Positions 23,524-34,603 are shown, numbered from the stretch's first letter. The stretch: DNA of 64,000 nucleotides from Jaminaea rosea (GCF_003144245.1 NW_020289975.1:1321496-1385495), one strand, 5' to 3'. Notes: generated from the letters alone by a model not told the origin. Numbers and translations: made by a program.

Positions 23524-24072
23524 TTACTCCTCCTTGGGCTCCGCATCTTGAGGCGGCTTGCGCAGAATCGACTCTCCCCTCAGGCGTCCTCTGAATTCCC
23601 ACTTGTTCTGAGACGCGGAGGAGGCAGCAAGGGAGGAGACGGATGAGATTTTGCGAGACTGGGTTAGTTGCGGGCGTTGCTGTCACTTACATCTGTCTTG
23701 ATTGCCAGGTAGTAGGCGAGGGAAGGTACGGCGAGTCCCCAGAGGAGAATGGCACGAACCTTTGTCGGGGTGAAGCGGAAGCGCTCATACTGGAAGGGAC
23801 ATAAGGATCGGCGATAAGGTCAGCGTCTGCCTCAATGAAGGCGTACCTCCTGCTTTGAGCGTACCATGGTGTTGTGCTGTGACGAAAGGGAGAACGACAG
23901 GTGAGCTTGCATTACTAACGGTGCCATGCTGCACTCGTCGGACTCACCATCTGCTGCCATCGCTCAATGGACGGGTCCGCCTTGTAGGTATCTGTTTGGT
24001 CAGGTGAATTGTCAATACCCCGCTGAGCACTCTTCTATACCTGCGAAGCTCACGGTGGTCTCCTCCCGCCAT
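23524..24072 (-). CDS. Complex I accessory subunit, NDUFB4/B15-like
   Basis: Small accessory subunit of the mitochondrial NADH:ubiquinone oxidoreductase membrane arm. Too fragmented to appear as one open frame. Five exons fit in phase: 24072-24054, 23991-23948, 23876-23865 (12 nt), 23789-23691, 23607-23524 (introns of 62, 71, 75 and 83 nt), giving 85 aa. The product starts MAGGDHHTYKADPSIERWQQ then MHNTMYERFRFTPTKVR. One membrane helix follows (AILLWGLAVPSLAYYLAI), then KTDNKWEFRGRLRGESILRK. This matches the order in NDUFB4 proteins (xxYKxDPxxER, F(R/K)xTP, single helix, W...GESLLR). All four introns have GT-AG ends. The assignment is from remembered family features and needs a profile search. 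Confidence 0.85.
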
Positions 24073-24323
24073 GATGATTGCTAGGTTTCGTGGCTGTCAA
24101 GAAGTGGTGAATGGAGGTGTTGAGTCGACGGGCGGACGGACGACGTCGAGGGTGGGGAGCGGGCAGCCGGGCATCGGAACGGGTCCAAGTCCAAGTCCGG
24201 CTCGATGGGCGGGCGGGTTGGAGGCGAGTCGAGTTGGTGCAACGCCCAGCCACAAAATTTCAGGCTGCTGCTGCCGGCTATCATTACCACCAATCGCCAC
24301 ATCCCATCCCACACGTCCTCACG

Positions 24324-25261
24324 ATGCCGCAGAACGACTACATCGAGGAGCACATTCGCCGACATGGTCGCCGAATGGACCATGAGGAGCGAATGTGAGT
24401 TGACCCGCAGTGCACGAACGATCGCTCGAGCAGCTCTGACCCATGCCTCTCTCCATCCGCTGGCTTTCAGGCGCAAGAGGGAGGCCCGTTCATCGCACAA
24501 GGCATCGGCCATTGCCCAAAAGACGACGGGTCTTAAGGCCAAGATGCTCAACAAGAAGCGACGTGCAGAGAAGATCCAGCTCAAGAAGACGCTCAAGGCT
24601 CACGAGGAGCGCGATGTCAAGCAGGCGTCGACGTCTTCGAACCCAGACCAAGCTTTGCCGACGTATCTGCTGGACAGAGAGGGCCAGAAGGATGCCAAGG
24701 TGGGTAGTTGCGGACATTCCAAGGGCATGGATGCTTTGATTAATCTGACGACTCTGTTCGCTGCTCGTACAGGCTCTCTCATCCGCCGTCAAGGAGAGGA
24801 GAAAAGACAAGGCGGCCAAGTACTCTGTGCCGCTGCCCCAGGTGCGCGGCATCGCAGAGGACGAAGCCTTCAAGGTCATGAAGACGGGCAAGCGCAAGGA
24901 CAAGGGCTGGAAGCGCATGGTCACAAAGGCCACCTTTGTCGGGGAGAGCTTCACCCGCAAGCCACCCAAGCTGGAACGCTTCGTTCGCCCTATGGCGTTG
25001 CGATACAAGAAGGCTCACGTCACCCACCCAGACTTGAAGGCGACTTTCTCGCTGCCTATCTTGGGCGTCAAGAAGAACCCGCAGGGCCCACTCATGACCC
25101 AGCTTGGTGTTCTGACGAAGGGAGCTGTCATAGAGGTGAATGTGAGCGAGCTGGGACTGGTCACAACGGGAGGCAAGGTTGCGTGGGGCAAGTTTGCCCA
25201 GGTCACCAATAATCCGGAGAACGACGGGTGCGTCAACGCCGTGCTGCTCGTCTCGTCGTAG
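24324..25261 (+). CDS. NSA2: Ribosome biogenesis protein NSA2
   Basis: Assembly factor of pre-60S particles, needed for 27S pre-rRNA processing. Its C-terminal half resembles ribosomal protein eS8. Three exons (24324-24394, 24471-24699, 24773-25261; introns of 76 and 73 nt) give 262 aa, the size of yeast Nsa2. Motifs: [20 protein letters not shown], spliced [100 protein letters not shown], and the ending [17 protein letters not shown]. Divergent from the NDUFB4-like gene with 251 bases between starts. Confidence 0.97.
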
Positions 25262-25685
25262 GCAACCACCAAGCTGCACCTGGATCCTGGCATCGTCCTC
25301 CATCTCCTTCACTCTCAAGCATTCCCATCTGGCCGCGTAAGACCCTAGCATTGTACTTTTACCCCTTCTCCCTTCTGTAATGACGACACAATTGCGACGA
25401 GTCGACCCGTGAGTAGCTTGATTGGCTCGAGTTACTCGCCCTGAGCGAGGGAGCGGCAAGAGACGATGCGGTTCGTGACGAGAGGTACACGCGACTGACC
25501 GGCCAAGGAGCGGCTCAGCAGCTTGTTGCTTCTTCATCTCCTCCCGCCACCTCCAATCTCCCACTCACTCAGCCTGGTGGCACAACAAAACGCTGGCATT
25601 CAGCCAGCCAGCCCACTCAACCCAGCTCCATCGCCTTTTAAGCCCTCACCGACATCACATAGCCACATCGACGGGGAACATCACG
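25262..25685. other. Spacer NSA2 / unknown nuclear-looking gene
   Basis: 424 bases between two plus-strand genes. No gene recognised. It contains the NSA2 3' end and the next promoter. Confidence 0.35.
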
Positions 25686-27572
25686 ATGTCGCAGAACCAA
25701 GGCGACACCGAAGCGCGAACTCGCGAGGGACCGGCTGCGCTGAGCGACGAGCTGGTGATGTACGTCGACCTCGAACAAGAGTCGAACGGAGCAAAGCGTG
25801 AGCGCACAACCAATGCCATTGCTGAGGGGAGCAGTCTGAGAATGTACGACACGCCAGGTGACAAGATCGACGACGCTCCTGGCGCAAGCCACTCCGGCAC
25901 TGGCAATGGACGCATTGCCAAAGAGCACGGCAGATATCCTGCGAGCAGCCATAATGCCAATGACAGCGCTAGCGACCAAGCCGTCCAGCACGGCAGCCAG
26001 AGCAACGTCGCCGACCAGTCTATGCACGACAAAGCCAGCATCGAGGCCATGATCGGCATTCAAGGAAGCGCTAAGGACAGCGATGACGAAGGGGCACAGG
26101 ATCTGGTCGAGCAGCCACCTCTCGACAGTGGCCACAACCCGATCGAGCTAGCAGGCAACGGCACGGACGCTGACGCCATGGACAACGATAGCGGCGTCCA
26201 GATTCATAAGCAGGACAAAGATGTCGAAATGATCGACGCAGTCGCCGGCACCAGCGGCGAGGGTGAGGATGATGACGAACACCGCGGACAATCCTCGACG
26301 AAATCATGCAGCCCCAAGAGTGTGCGAGGCAGGAGAGCAGGCCGAGGAGGTCGTGCGGCGCGTGGCGGACGTGGCCGTGGCCGTGCTCGTGGCACAGCTC
26401 AGCCTAGTCATAGCAGCCGATCCACCAGGTCTCAGGCTGGTAGCAGCTCTCGTCAACAGCTTGATGAGGATGCAGGTATGGGTGAGGAGTCCGACATCAC
26501 CGACCTGACTGACCTGACCGACCATCTCAGCAGCGTCCAGGAGCCTGGCTCTAGCGCCAGCATCGCTACACGTAAGGCTTCTCGTCCAGTACAGTCGAGC
26601 TACGAGACCAGCAGCGCCGGAGGCAGTAGCCTCACCAGTGCACCTAAGACGAAGGCATTCACCAGTAGCGACAAAGTTATCAAGGAAGAGCAGCATGCAG
26701 AAGGGCGAGGCCCCGTCAAGATGGAGTCGGACAGCGCTGTCGAGGCACCTGAGCTGCCCACCACCAAGAGGAACACCCGCAAGCGTGCCGCCAAGCAGGA
26801 AGCTCCTAACGAGAAGGAGGAGGACACAAAGCCGCAGACCAAGAAGGCGAGGCCTACTCGGGGCACAGCCAGCCACAAGACGATGAAGACGAGCGAGACC
26901 GACAAGGAGGAATCTGAGCCTGAGGTTGAGCCTGAGACGAAGCCCAAGGCGACCAAGAAGGGAGCAAAGCCGAAGGCTCCGAAGAAGGAGGAGAGCGACA
27001 TGGAGGAAGACGACAAACAGATCGAGGAAGAGGGGAAGAAGAACGTCAGACCTCGCGCATCTGCCTCAAGCTCCTTCAAGTCGGGCAAGGTTTCCTGGAT
27101 GGACAAGCTGCCTCAGCCGTCCCCTCCCAAGGGTAAGGACCGCAAACAGCCCGACAACGACGACTATCTTGCAGTGTGGCTCAGGATCTTCAGCAGCTTC
27201 GATGAGTGGGTACCCGGACAAGCCGTGGCAGCCAACAAGTATCAGTGGCTGGAGAAAGAGATGGGCATAACGACCAAACACCAGTACGGCCATGGCGAGC
27301 ACATCCGCGCATCCTACACCAGCTTCGTCAAGAACGTGTTGCTCTTCGTCCAAGGAGGATGCAAAGATAAGATCAAGGTACCATCGGCTCCGACTGAGGA
27401 CAAGAAGAAGATCAAGTGGGACAGGGTCGTGCGACTGGTCTTTGAGAACCACAAGCCGGCATGGAATGAGCTGAGGGCTGAGCGTCAGCTGGGTTCTAAG
27501 GGAAACGAACAGCTGAGGCAGGCAACGACGGCCGTGCTCGGTAAGATTGAGAAGGCCATCGAGAAGAAGTAG
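25686..27572 (+). CDS. Unrecognised 628-aa protein, Arg/Gly patch and folded C-terminal region
   Basis: I do not recognise this protein. Single exon, 628 aa, ATG at 25686 (MSQNQGDTEARTREG). Residues 1-480 are hydrophilic and probably disordered. They contain an Arg/Gly-rich segment near 215-240 (GRRAGRGGRAARGGRGRGRA) that could bind nucleic acid or be methylated, a TDLTDLTD repeat near 275, and several Lys/Glu-rich stretches with basic clusters (KRNTRKRAAK, QTKKARPTRG) that look like nuclear localisation signals. About residues 480-628 look folded: WMDKLPQPSPP, DDYLAVWLRIFSSFDEWVPG, NKYQWLEKEMG, HIRASYTSFVKNVLLFVQGG, WDRVVRLVFENHKPAWNELR. Its role may be nuclear; this is inference. Confidence 0.8.
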   Translation: MSQNQGDTEARTREGPAALSDELVMYVDLEQESNGAKRERTTNAIAEGSSLRMYDTPGDKIDDAPGASHSGTGNGRIAKEHGRYPASSHNANDSASDQAVQHGSQSNVADQSMHDKASIEAMIGIQGSAKDSDDEGAQDLVEQPPLDSGHNPIELAGNGTDADAMDNDSGVQIHKQDKDVEMIDAVAGTSGEGEDDDEHRGQSSTKSCSPKSVRGRRAGRGGRAARGGRGRGRARGTAQPSHSSRSTRSQAGSSSRQQLDEDAGMGEESDITDLTDLTDHLSSVQEPGSSASIATRKASRPVQSSYETSSAGGSSLTSAPKTKAFTSSDKVIKEEQHAEGRGPVKMESDSAVEAPELPTTKRNTRKRAAKQEAPNEKEEDTKPQTKKARPTRGTASHKTMKTSETDKEESEPEVEPETKPKATKKGAKPKAPKKEESDMEEDDKQIEEEGKKNVRPRASASSSFKSGKVSWMDKLPQPSPPKGKDRKQPDNDDYLAVWLRIFSSFDEWVPGQAVAANKYQWLEKEMGITTKHQYGHGEHIRASYTSFVKNVLLFVQGGCKDKIKVPSAPTEDKKKIKWDRVVRLVFENHKPAWNELRAERQLGSKGNEQLRQATTAVLGKIEKAIEKK

Positions 27573-27811
27573 TCAGATTTGCCGAGGCGCAAACATCGTA
27601 TCCAACCTCGATCTCCGCGTCACCGCCATCCGTCCGCCTCGTCGTCGTCAGTATCAGCTCGCGCCTGCTCAACGCCACCGATGAGAGGCAAAGCGGAGCT
27701 TTGTCGTCGTCATGTACTTCTCACCTCCAGTCATAGCCAATCAATCATTTCATCCCGAGTGCCAGCCTTGACGCGTCGAGTCAGATCGTCTCAATTGGTA
27801 TCGATGGCTCC

Positions 27812-29391
27812 TCATTCTTCCACTTCTCTCCGCCACCAACAAATGACCTCCATCCCTTTCTGCACCTCAAACCCCTCCTCCCCTTCCTCTTCTCCCATAC
27901 CAGGAATAGCATACATCCCAAAGATGGGTCCCTTCCTGCCATGCCCTCCCTTCTCCTTCATGTGCTTGACTAGATGGCTTCGCTCGTCTTTACGGAGAAA
28001 GGCTAATGGGACGCCTGCGTCCTGCTTCTCGCCGGTGATGGGGTCGACCGTTGTGAGGAGGCAGCGCTCGCACCTGGCTACTAGATGGAGGCAGGGTGTG
28101 GTGGTCTCTGGTGGGGAAGATGAGGAGGATGGGAGAGGGAAGTCGATTCGTGTCCACTGGTCCTCTTCCCAAGGGCGAATGGAACGATTTGCCTTCGCAG
28201 CTGCTGCTCCCTCCTGACTCTCGGCATTGTCATCGACACCTCTCAAGACGATGTTGGCCCTGAACCTCCTGATATTCAACCAATCCGCTTCACCTTTACC
28301 GGCTCGCTCCTTCCACTTCTCTCTACTGAACATCTTCTCGCTCACTCCTCTTCCACCCCTCCCATCGCTGCCGTCCTCAGCCTTTCCTGCATCCGCAATC
28401 CTCTCCTGTAGGTCTCCCAAGCTCTCCTTACTCGCAACAAGTAGTGGATATTCGTCCTGCCATTCCAAAGGTTGCGGGTCAGAGCGCATGCGAGCCTGCT
28501 CTGCCTTTCCAGCCAGGTGCGCGTCCTTGTATATGGGGAAAGCGCGACGTTCCCCCTCGGTTGATGGATCGAGGGGGGCGAACTGGATGAGGCGAACTTC
28601 GTAGCCTAGGAAGTGGGAGAGCCACGAGGATGGACTTTTCGACCATTGCGGAGAGGAGGAGGAGGGGAGCAGAGGGACGACTAGTCCATCAGCAGAGTCA
28701 CCCCACATGGCTACTGAAGGGAGGACTTCGACGCAGTTGTCTCTTGTGGTACGATACGGTATCGCAATCGGTGGGAGGGAGGGCTGAGCGCCATCTGGCA
28801 GGCGCGCTTGAGCGGAGAGGGAGAGGTGGAGCCCATCTGCCTCTATGCTGGGCTGTATTAGGGTGAGCTGCGGGACAGGCCGTTTGGGCGTGGCGCATCA
28901 GCATTGCCCTTTCGTCGTAACATGGTCCGCTGCATACTCACGCGAGGCTCCTCCCTCAGACTTATCTTGTCCCACTTACCCTCCTCCTTGCCCCGCCTCA
29001 CCACCATCCACCTCCTATCCAACTCCAACCCTTTCCTCCCAATCCTCGCCTTTTCCAACGAGATGGCCGCACAGCTTTTCACCGGATGTACCAAGATATC
29101 ATCTACCACAGCTCGACTTTTCAATCGAGGCGGAAGAGATTTGGCTTTGAGCGGGCCTGCGACGAGGGCTTTCCGGAAAAGGGCGAGGGTCAAGACGAGA
29201 CTGAGGATGGCGAGGTGGATGTGGAAGGATTGACGACAGTCCTCCCCACCGTTGCGAAGGCAATTGATGCGATCCAGAAGGCGCTGCCATGGTGGGTCGG
29301 GACTGCGGGAGGGTGCGGATCCCCACGGTGTGGTGATCATTGTTGCATTGAGGATAGCTTGTCGAGTGATGGTGTGCCAGATAAGGAGCAT
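27812..29391 (-). CDS. MOSC-domain protein, mARC-like, membrane-anchored
   Basis: Probable molybdenum-cofactor protein of the mARC (mitochondrial amidoxime-reducing component) type. Exons 29391-28942 and 28867-27812 (74-nt intron) give 501 aa. A second ATG at 29340 would give 484 aa. One membrane helix near the N-terminus (FHIHLAILSLVLTLALF) could anchor it in the outer mitochondrial membrane, as in mARC. The MOSC N-terminal barrel starts DDILVHPVKSCAAISLEKAR and continues GLELDRRWMVV, with LREEPR-LTLIQPSI across the junction. The MOSC core has WLNIRRFRANIVLRGVD and RCERCLLTTVDPITGEKQDA; the second Cys of RCERC matches the molybdenum-ligand Cys of mARC. Low-complexity Glu/Ser inserts make it longer than animal mARC. 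The reductase partner is not in this window. Confidence 0.9.
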
Positions 29392-29567
29392 CAAATGCCT
29401 TGGCCGGTGCGCTGCGTTCAGTCCAATCTCCAAAGGCGAGTCGAGTCGCGTTTCCGTGTCGCCCTCCGCCGCGGCGCCACTCACTGATGCGACGGGAAGG
29501 AAGTTGAGCGAGTCGAGAATGTCGTCCCTCCCTCTCCGTCATCTTCTCCACCAACACTGGCGTCACC

Positions 29568-30747
29568 ATGTCCTCCACCACACCAGCTTCAACAGACTCG
29601 TCCTCCCTTCTAGCTCGTCTGCATCCCTCACACTACCTATCTACCCACTTGTCCCACTCTTCCCGCCCCTCTTCCTCCCGCTCCCCGCTTGACTTCCCGG
29701 ATGTAGACCTCAACCTCGGACCCATTGCCTCGTCCTCATCCTCCAACAGACCAGAATGGATCCCCTCTCCTTCGGCTCTTGCTCGTGTAGGGTCGACGAC
29801 GGTCATCTGCAGCATCACGCCTAGCATTGTCTACCCGCCGCAGATGTCTACTCCTTCCTCAAGCCAGGCGAGTTCCACAGTGGTGCCTTCCATCAACCTT
29901 ACCCCCCTCTCCTCGCCTTCGGCGGACTTTCAGAGCGGAGCGCCTTCCAATTTTGCGCAATGCACTACTGAGCGACTGTACGAGTTCTTGGACTCGAGCC
30001 TGCCCTTTGAGCCCGAACTGCTGCATATACCGACGGAGGGAGGAGAGGCAGCAGGGGCAGGTGTAGAGGAGGCCAAGAGGGGACCGCCGAGAGCGAAGTG
30101 GTGCTTGTTCGCTGATTGTACGGTCGTGGGGTATGATGGTGCGTTGCTGGAGACGGCAATGCTTGCTATTACGGCGGCTTTGAGGCAACGTGAGTACACG
30201 TTTGCATCGAGGCACCTCCTGTTCATCGTACTAACCTTTTCTCCCCCGCCCCCACCCCTCTCACTCCCTCCCAGTTTGGCTCCCCAAGTCCGTCTTTTCA
30301 CTCGACGAGAACGTCGTCATCGCTTCACCCGCGGACTACTGGTCTCTCTCGGCACACATGGACTCGCTGCCTCTCGCCTTCTCCTTCGCCATCTACGACG
30401 AACAGCTCCTGGCTTGTCCCTCATCCTTCGAGGCGGATCTAGCCCAGAGCAGTATGGCGATGTGTTTGAGCGCTGAGAAGGCAAAGGAGAGGAAAGCGTC
30501 AAGAAGTGGCAAGAGGGAAGATACAGGCGACGAGTGGTCACTCTGCGCCATGCACTCGACGGGTCCACTACGAGCTACGAATGTCGCCTTGTCACCGGGC
30601 AAGGGCAAGCCACTGGGCGACGAGGAGCTCATTGCGAGATGTCTGGCATTAGCATCTGCGAGGGCAGGGCAGATTGCAGCTACGCTCCGAGCGAAAGAGG
30701 CGGACGTTGAGTCGGCGATGCAGAAGGCTAGAGGAGCGCAGCAATGA
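29568..30747 (+). CDS. Exosome core subunit RRP43 (RNase PH-like)
   Basis: Catalytically inactive RNase PH-fold ring subunit of the RNA exosome. Exons 29568-30189 and 30275-30747 (85-nt intron) give 364 aa. Motifs: LARLHPSHYLSTHLSHSSRP, PDVDLNLGPIASSSSS, SALARVGSTTVICSITPSIV, DCTVVGYDGALLETAMLAIT then AALRQ-LWLPKSVFSLDENV across the junction, and DEWSLCAMHSTGPLRATNV. The usual RPDGR-type catalytic Arg motif is lost, as expected for a Rrp43/EXOSC8-class subunit. Rrp42 or Rrp45 are the alternatives; the N-terminal LHPxxYLxxHL favours Rrp43. Its stop lies 50 bases from the convergent deoxyhypusine hydroxylase stop. Confidence 0.88.
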
Positions 30748-30797
30748 GATATAGACTGATGATATTGCAAGGCATACATCGCAATAAAGCGACTCCC

Positions 30798-32023
30798 CTA
30801 CTCCACCGGTTGAAATTGGCTCGGATCATTGTTGTACGCCATCTCATCCAGCGCAACCACACAACTCTCCCTGACTACCCGAGGCGCCTGCATATCCTCA
30901 GCCCAGCGCTTGAGCTCCTTCATGACCTGCTCCGTCAAACTCTCCCCTTTGCCTTCCCCTTCTTCCCCGTCTTCCACCACAGCTCCCAAAGCCTCAGCAG
31001 CCTCGTGGCGCACCATCTCGTGCTCCTTGTCATCGCTCAGTACGCGCAGCATGGCCGGTACGCAGGCAGGGTGCGCCAGCTCGCCAAAGACGAAGCAGAT
31101 CTCGTGCCTGAACAGAGCCGACTTGTCGGATAGGGAGTCACAGAGGGCCAGTACGGCCTCACCACCCTTTGCGAGGGTCTCTTGACGCTCGACGGCAGAG
31201 AGGGAGGGCGACTCGCTCGCTCTTCGAGCGGCGTGGACCACGTTACGCAGAGAGAACATGGCGCGATACCTGTCGAACAGTGATTGGCTGGGGTCGAGGA
31301 GGGTAGTGCGGTATGAGGGGATGGAGGAGAGGAGCTCGGTAGAGGAAGTTGAGGCTGCTGATGCGCCGGGCTGCTTTGAGGTGGTGACAGGGAAGGCGGG
31401 GGCGGGGTCGATCGGTGCGAAGGGGCTGCGAGAGGGCGGAGGTGAAAGCGTGAGCAATCAATCAAGTAAGTCTTGTCCACTATAGCGAGTGGGGGTGCGA
31501 CTCACTTCTCCTCGTCCTTGCTCTTCGGTGCCTTCACCCCACTCTCGTATTGAATCTTCCTAATTGCCAGCTCGCAAGTCTCCCTCACGCTCACATCCTT
31601 GTCCTCTCGATACTTCTCCAGGATAGGCAGCGCGCCTTGATCTCCGATAGCTCCCATAGCCTCGGCAGCCTCATGCCTGACCATGGCATGCTCGGCCTCA
31701 TCCTCGAGCACTTTGGTCAAGGTGGGAATGGCGCGCGTGTCCTGCATCTGGCCGAGGACGTAGGCCAGCTCGTGCTTCAACAGGGCAGAGTCACTCGAGG
31801 AGAGGGCAGAGCCGATGATGCGAATTCCTTCGGGCATGAATCCTGAAGGGGCGTTGTCGGCGGTGCAGAGCGACTTGATGCTAAAGAGGGCTCGAAATTG
31901 AGCGTCAAGAGGTGTGGGGGGTGATGGGGAGCAGAGGGTTGCCTCCAGCGTGGTGAGGGTAGGAGCTGAGCCCTTGCTCGACGAGGCTGTCGTATTATCC
32001 ATCTGTGCGGTATCGACGGTCAT
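30798..32023 (-). CDS. Deoxyhypusine hydroxylase (HEAT-repeat iron enzyme)
   Basis: Completes hypusine synthesis on eIF5A (yeast Lia1 family). Exons 32023-31506 and 31425-30798 (80-nt intron) give 381 aa. Eight HEAT-like repeats fall in two halves. Each half holds two His-Glu iron-ligand pairs: LLKHELAYVLGQM and MVRHEAAEAMGAIG in the first, FRHEICFVFGELAHP and MVRHEAAEALGAVVE in the second. The N-terminus is chosen at MTVDTAQMDN. An in-frame ATG at 32104 would add a hydrophobic stretch (LSALALLLVHPSLLTLLF), unexpected for a cytosolic enzyme. A Ser/Ala-rich linker separates the halves. Confidence 0.96.
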
Positions 32024-32672
32024 GTTGGTGAATAGGAGGGTGAGCAGCGATGGATGGACAAGAAGAAGTGCAAGAGCGGAGAGAGGGCGGCGATGAAGCG
32101 CCATCTCAATTGCCGTCCGTTCGTTGAAATTTGAGTCGGGTGCAGGCCACAATCGCGCGAGCCGAGCCAGGAGCGACGGCTTATCCGCGACTATCAGGGT
32201 GGGTGGTGGCCACCGATGAGTGGTGGCTGGTACAAGGTCGCCGAGCACCTTGCAGCGACGAAGCAGGGGGCACACAAGGTGAGCAAGGCACCAAGTCCAC
32301 GAGTGGTCTTGCTCGACATCTTTGTGTATCAGTTTGCCTAGGCATAGCCTCACGGGACCATCACTCGCCCGCAAGGCTCATAGAAAGTTCATTTGCCCAG
32401 CATGTTCACAGCAAGAGGGGAGAGGCTGCCACTTGTGTATAGCACTTGACTGAAATGAAGTCTTGGGCGACTTGTGTAGAAGAGAGCTTGAGGCATCGCC
32501 GCTCGAGTTGCTCGATGGCGCCCTCGACTGGTGGTGGCTCATGCGTGCGTGCGCGTCGGCTGCCGCGCGGCCTGGCCAAGGTGACGACGCCTCCATCTGG
32601 GCCGCTCCGAGCGCCTTTCCATCCTTCCTAACTCCACTCACCCCACACCTCACCCCCTTTCTCAACTTCGAC
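32024..32672. promoter_or_regulatory. Divergent intergenic region deoxyhypusine hydroxylase / RPN3
   Basis: 649 bases between two head-to-head starts. No gene recognised. A proteasome-associated control element would be expected here for RPN3, but I could not identify one with confidence. Confidence 0.4.
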
Positions 32673-34516
32673 ATGGCGGCCGAAGATGTTGAAATGAAGG
32701 CAGATGGCGCAGCTGCTGCTGCTGATGCAAAGCCATCACAGACAACGCCAACACCTCCGCCAGTCCCGGAGCTCCTCCTGTCACTGCTGCGTCACAACCT
32801 CGCACTCCTCCACCGCTCCGTCCTTCATCTCGAGGCACGCTTTGCTGCGAGGGCATTGCGATCGCTGCCTACGGCTCGAAGGAGGATTTCAGAGCACCCG
32901 GATGTTCTTGCAAGGATCGTAGAGGAGGCTACGCCTGCAGAGAGCCATGTGAGGAAGGAGCTCCTCGCCTTCCTGCCTCAAGCCTATGTCCCGCAGAAGC
33001 CCCAGGCAGCTCAGCCTCAACAGCAAGCAGCCTCATCAACGGATATGGACGTCGATGAAAAGAAGACGGATGCGAGCAAAGAAGGCGAAAAAGATGGCAA
33101 GTCAGGAGAAGCAACCGCGCCTGCGCCTGCTCCTCGCGATCTCAGCGCAAAGCCCTCGCCCGAGGCCCAACCAGAGCTCGACGCCTACCTTCGCCTTCTG
33201 GCCATCACCTATCTCATCGACTCAAAGAAGGTTCCGCAAGCGCTTGAAATTGCACGCCTCTCTGTTCAGACGATCACAACCGCCAATCGCCGTTCCCTTG
33301 ACCAAGTCCTTGCAAAGACGGCCTTCTTCCTCGCCCGCTGCGTCGAGCTCCACTCTGGCGCCCAAGGGCTAGCATCAGAGCGTCCTGCCTTGCTTGCGCT
33401 CCATCTCACCTCGTCACTACGCCACGACTCGGAGACTACGGCGACGGTCATCAATCTGCTGTTGCGCTCCTACATCAGCGTAGGCAACCTCTACGACCAG
33501 GCGGACAAGCTCGTCGCCCGCGCACCGTTCCCGCGCGCTCAGGCGAGCAACTCGAATATCGCGCGATATGAGTATTGGGTAGGCAGGATCAGGGCTGTAC
33601 AGCTCAACTACACCGAGGCGCACCAGCACCTCCAGCAGGCTATTCGTCGTGGTCCTCAGCCCGCCAAACCTGAGCCCACGTCAGTGCCCGCTTCCGCAGC
33701 GCTTGAGGGCGAAGGCAAGGCGAACGGTACGGCCTCGGCCAACGCGCCTGCTACTGCTGCTGTCGCGCAACCGCAGAAGTCACAGACCGGATCTGGCTTC
33801 TTGCAGACGGCGCACAAGTTCCTCGTTGTTGTTGAGCTACTCATGGGCGATATCCCTGAGCGTAGCATCTTCCGTGTCGACTACCTCAAGCAGGCATTGG
33901 CGCCCTATCTCGAGATCGTGCAGGGTGAGTGCGCGCCACACGGGCTTGAAAGATCGACCTCATCGCATACTGACTCCCCTTGTTGCCCTCTAACCCCTTC
34001 GCTGCAGCGGTCCGCATTGGCGACCTCCAACACTTCCAACGTTGCCTCACTAAGCATGAGTCCCTCTTCCAACGCGATGCGACCTACTCGCTCATCCTCC
34101 GTCTGCGCCACAATGTCATCAAGACGGGTATTCGCATGATCTCCCTCAGCTACTCGCGCATCTCCCTCCTCGACGTCACTCACAAGCTCGGCCTCGAGTC
34201 TGAAGAGGACGCAGAGTACATCGTCGCCAAGGCGATCCGCGATGGTGTGATCGAGGCAAAGGTGGACCACGAGAAGGGATGGATGACCAGCGAGGAGCGA
34301 AGGGACGTATACTCGACCGAGGAGCCGCGCAAGGCGTTTGAGGCCAGGATTGAGTGGTGTCTAGGGTTGAGGAACGAGAGTGTCAAGGCCATGCGCTATC
34401 CTATGCATGGGGGCAAGGGGGACGAGCTTGCGAAAGCAGAGGAGGCAAGGGAGAGACAGAGGGAGATTGCTAACGCGGTTGCGGAGGGGGAGTATGAGGA
34501 GGAGGATGACGAGTAG
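32673..34516 (+). CDS. RPN3: 26S proteasome lid subunit RPN3 (PSMD3)
   Basis: PCI-domain subunit of the 19S lid. Exons 32673-33924 and 34008-34516 (83-nt intron) give 586 aa. Motifs: PELLLSLLRHNLALLHRSVL, ARALRSLPTARRRI, RSYISVGNLYDQADKLVAR, ARYEYWVGRIRAVQLNYTEA then HQHLQQAIRRGPQ (TPR-like), TAHKFLVVVELLMGDIPERS with FRVDYLKQALAPYLEIVQ, and the spliced PCI core AVRIGDLQHFQRCLTKHESL, RISLLDVTHKLGLESEEDAE, RDGVIEAKVDHEKGWM, VYSTEEPRKAFEARIEWCLG. An Ala/Gln/Lys-rich insert (about residues 110-160) is low complexity. The C-terminus is acidic (EYEEEDDE). Confidence 0.97.
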
Positions 34517-34603
34517 CGGCGTAAAGACGGAGGCAGGACAGACTGCAATGGATATGGAGCAATGACGATGAAATCTGCTATGATGAGCGGCTGCCCTCGC
34601 ATC

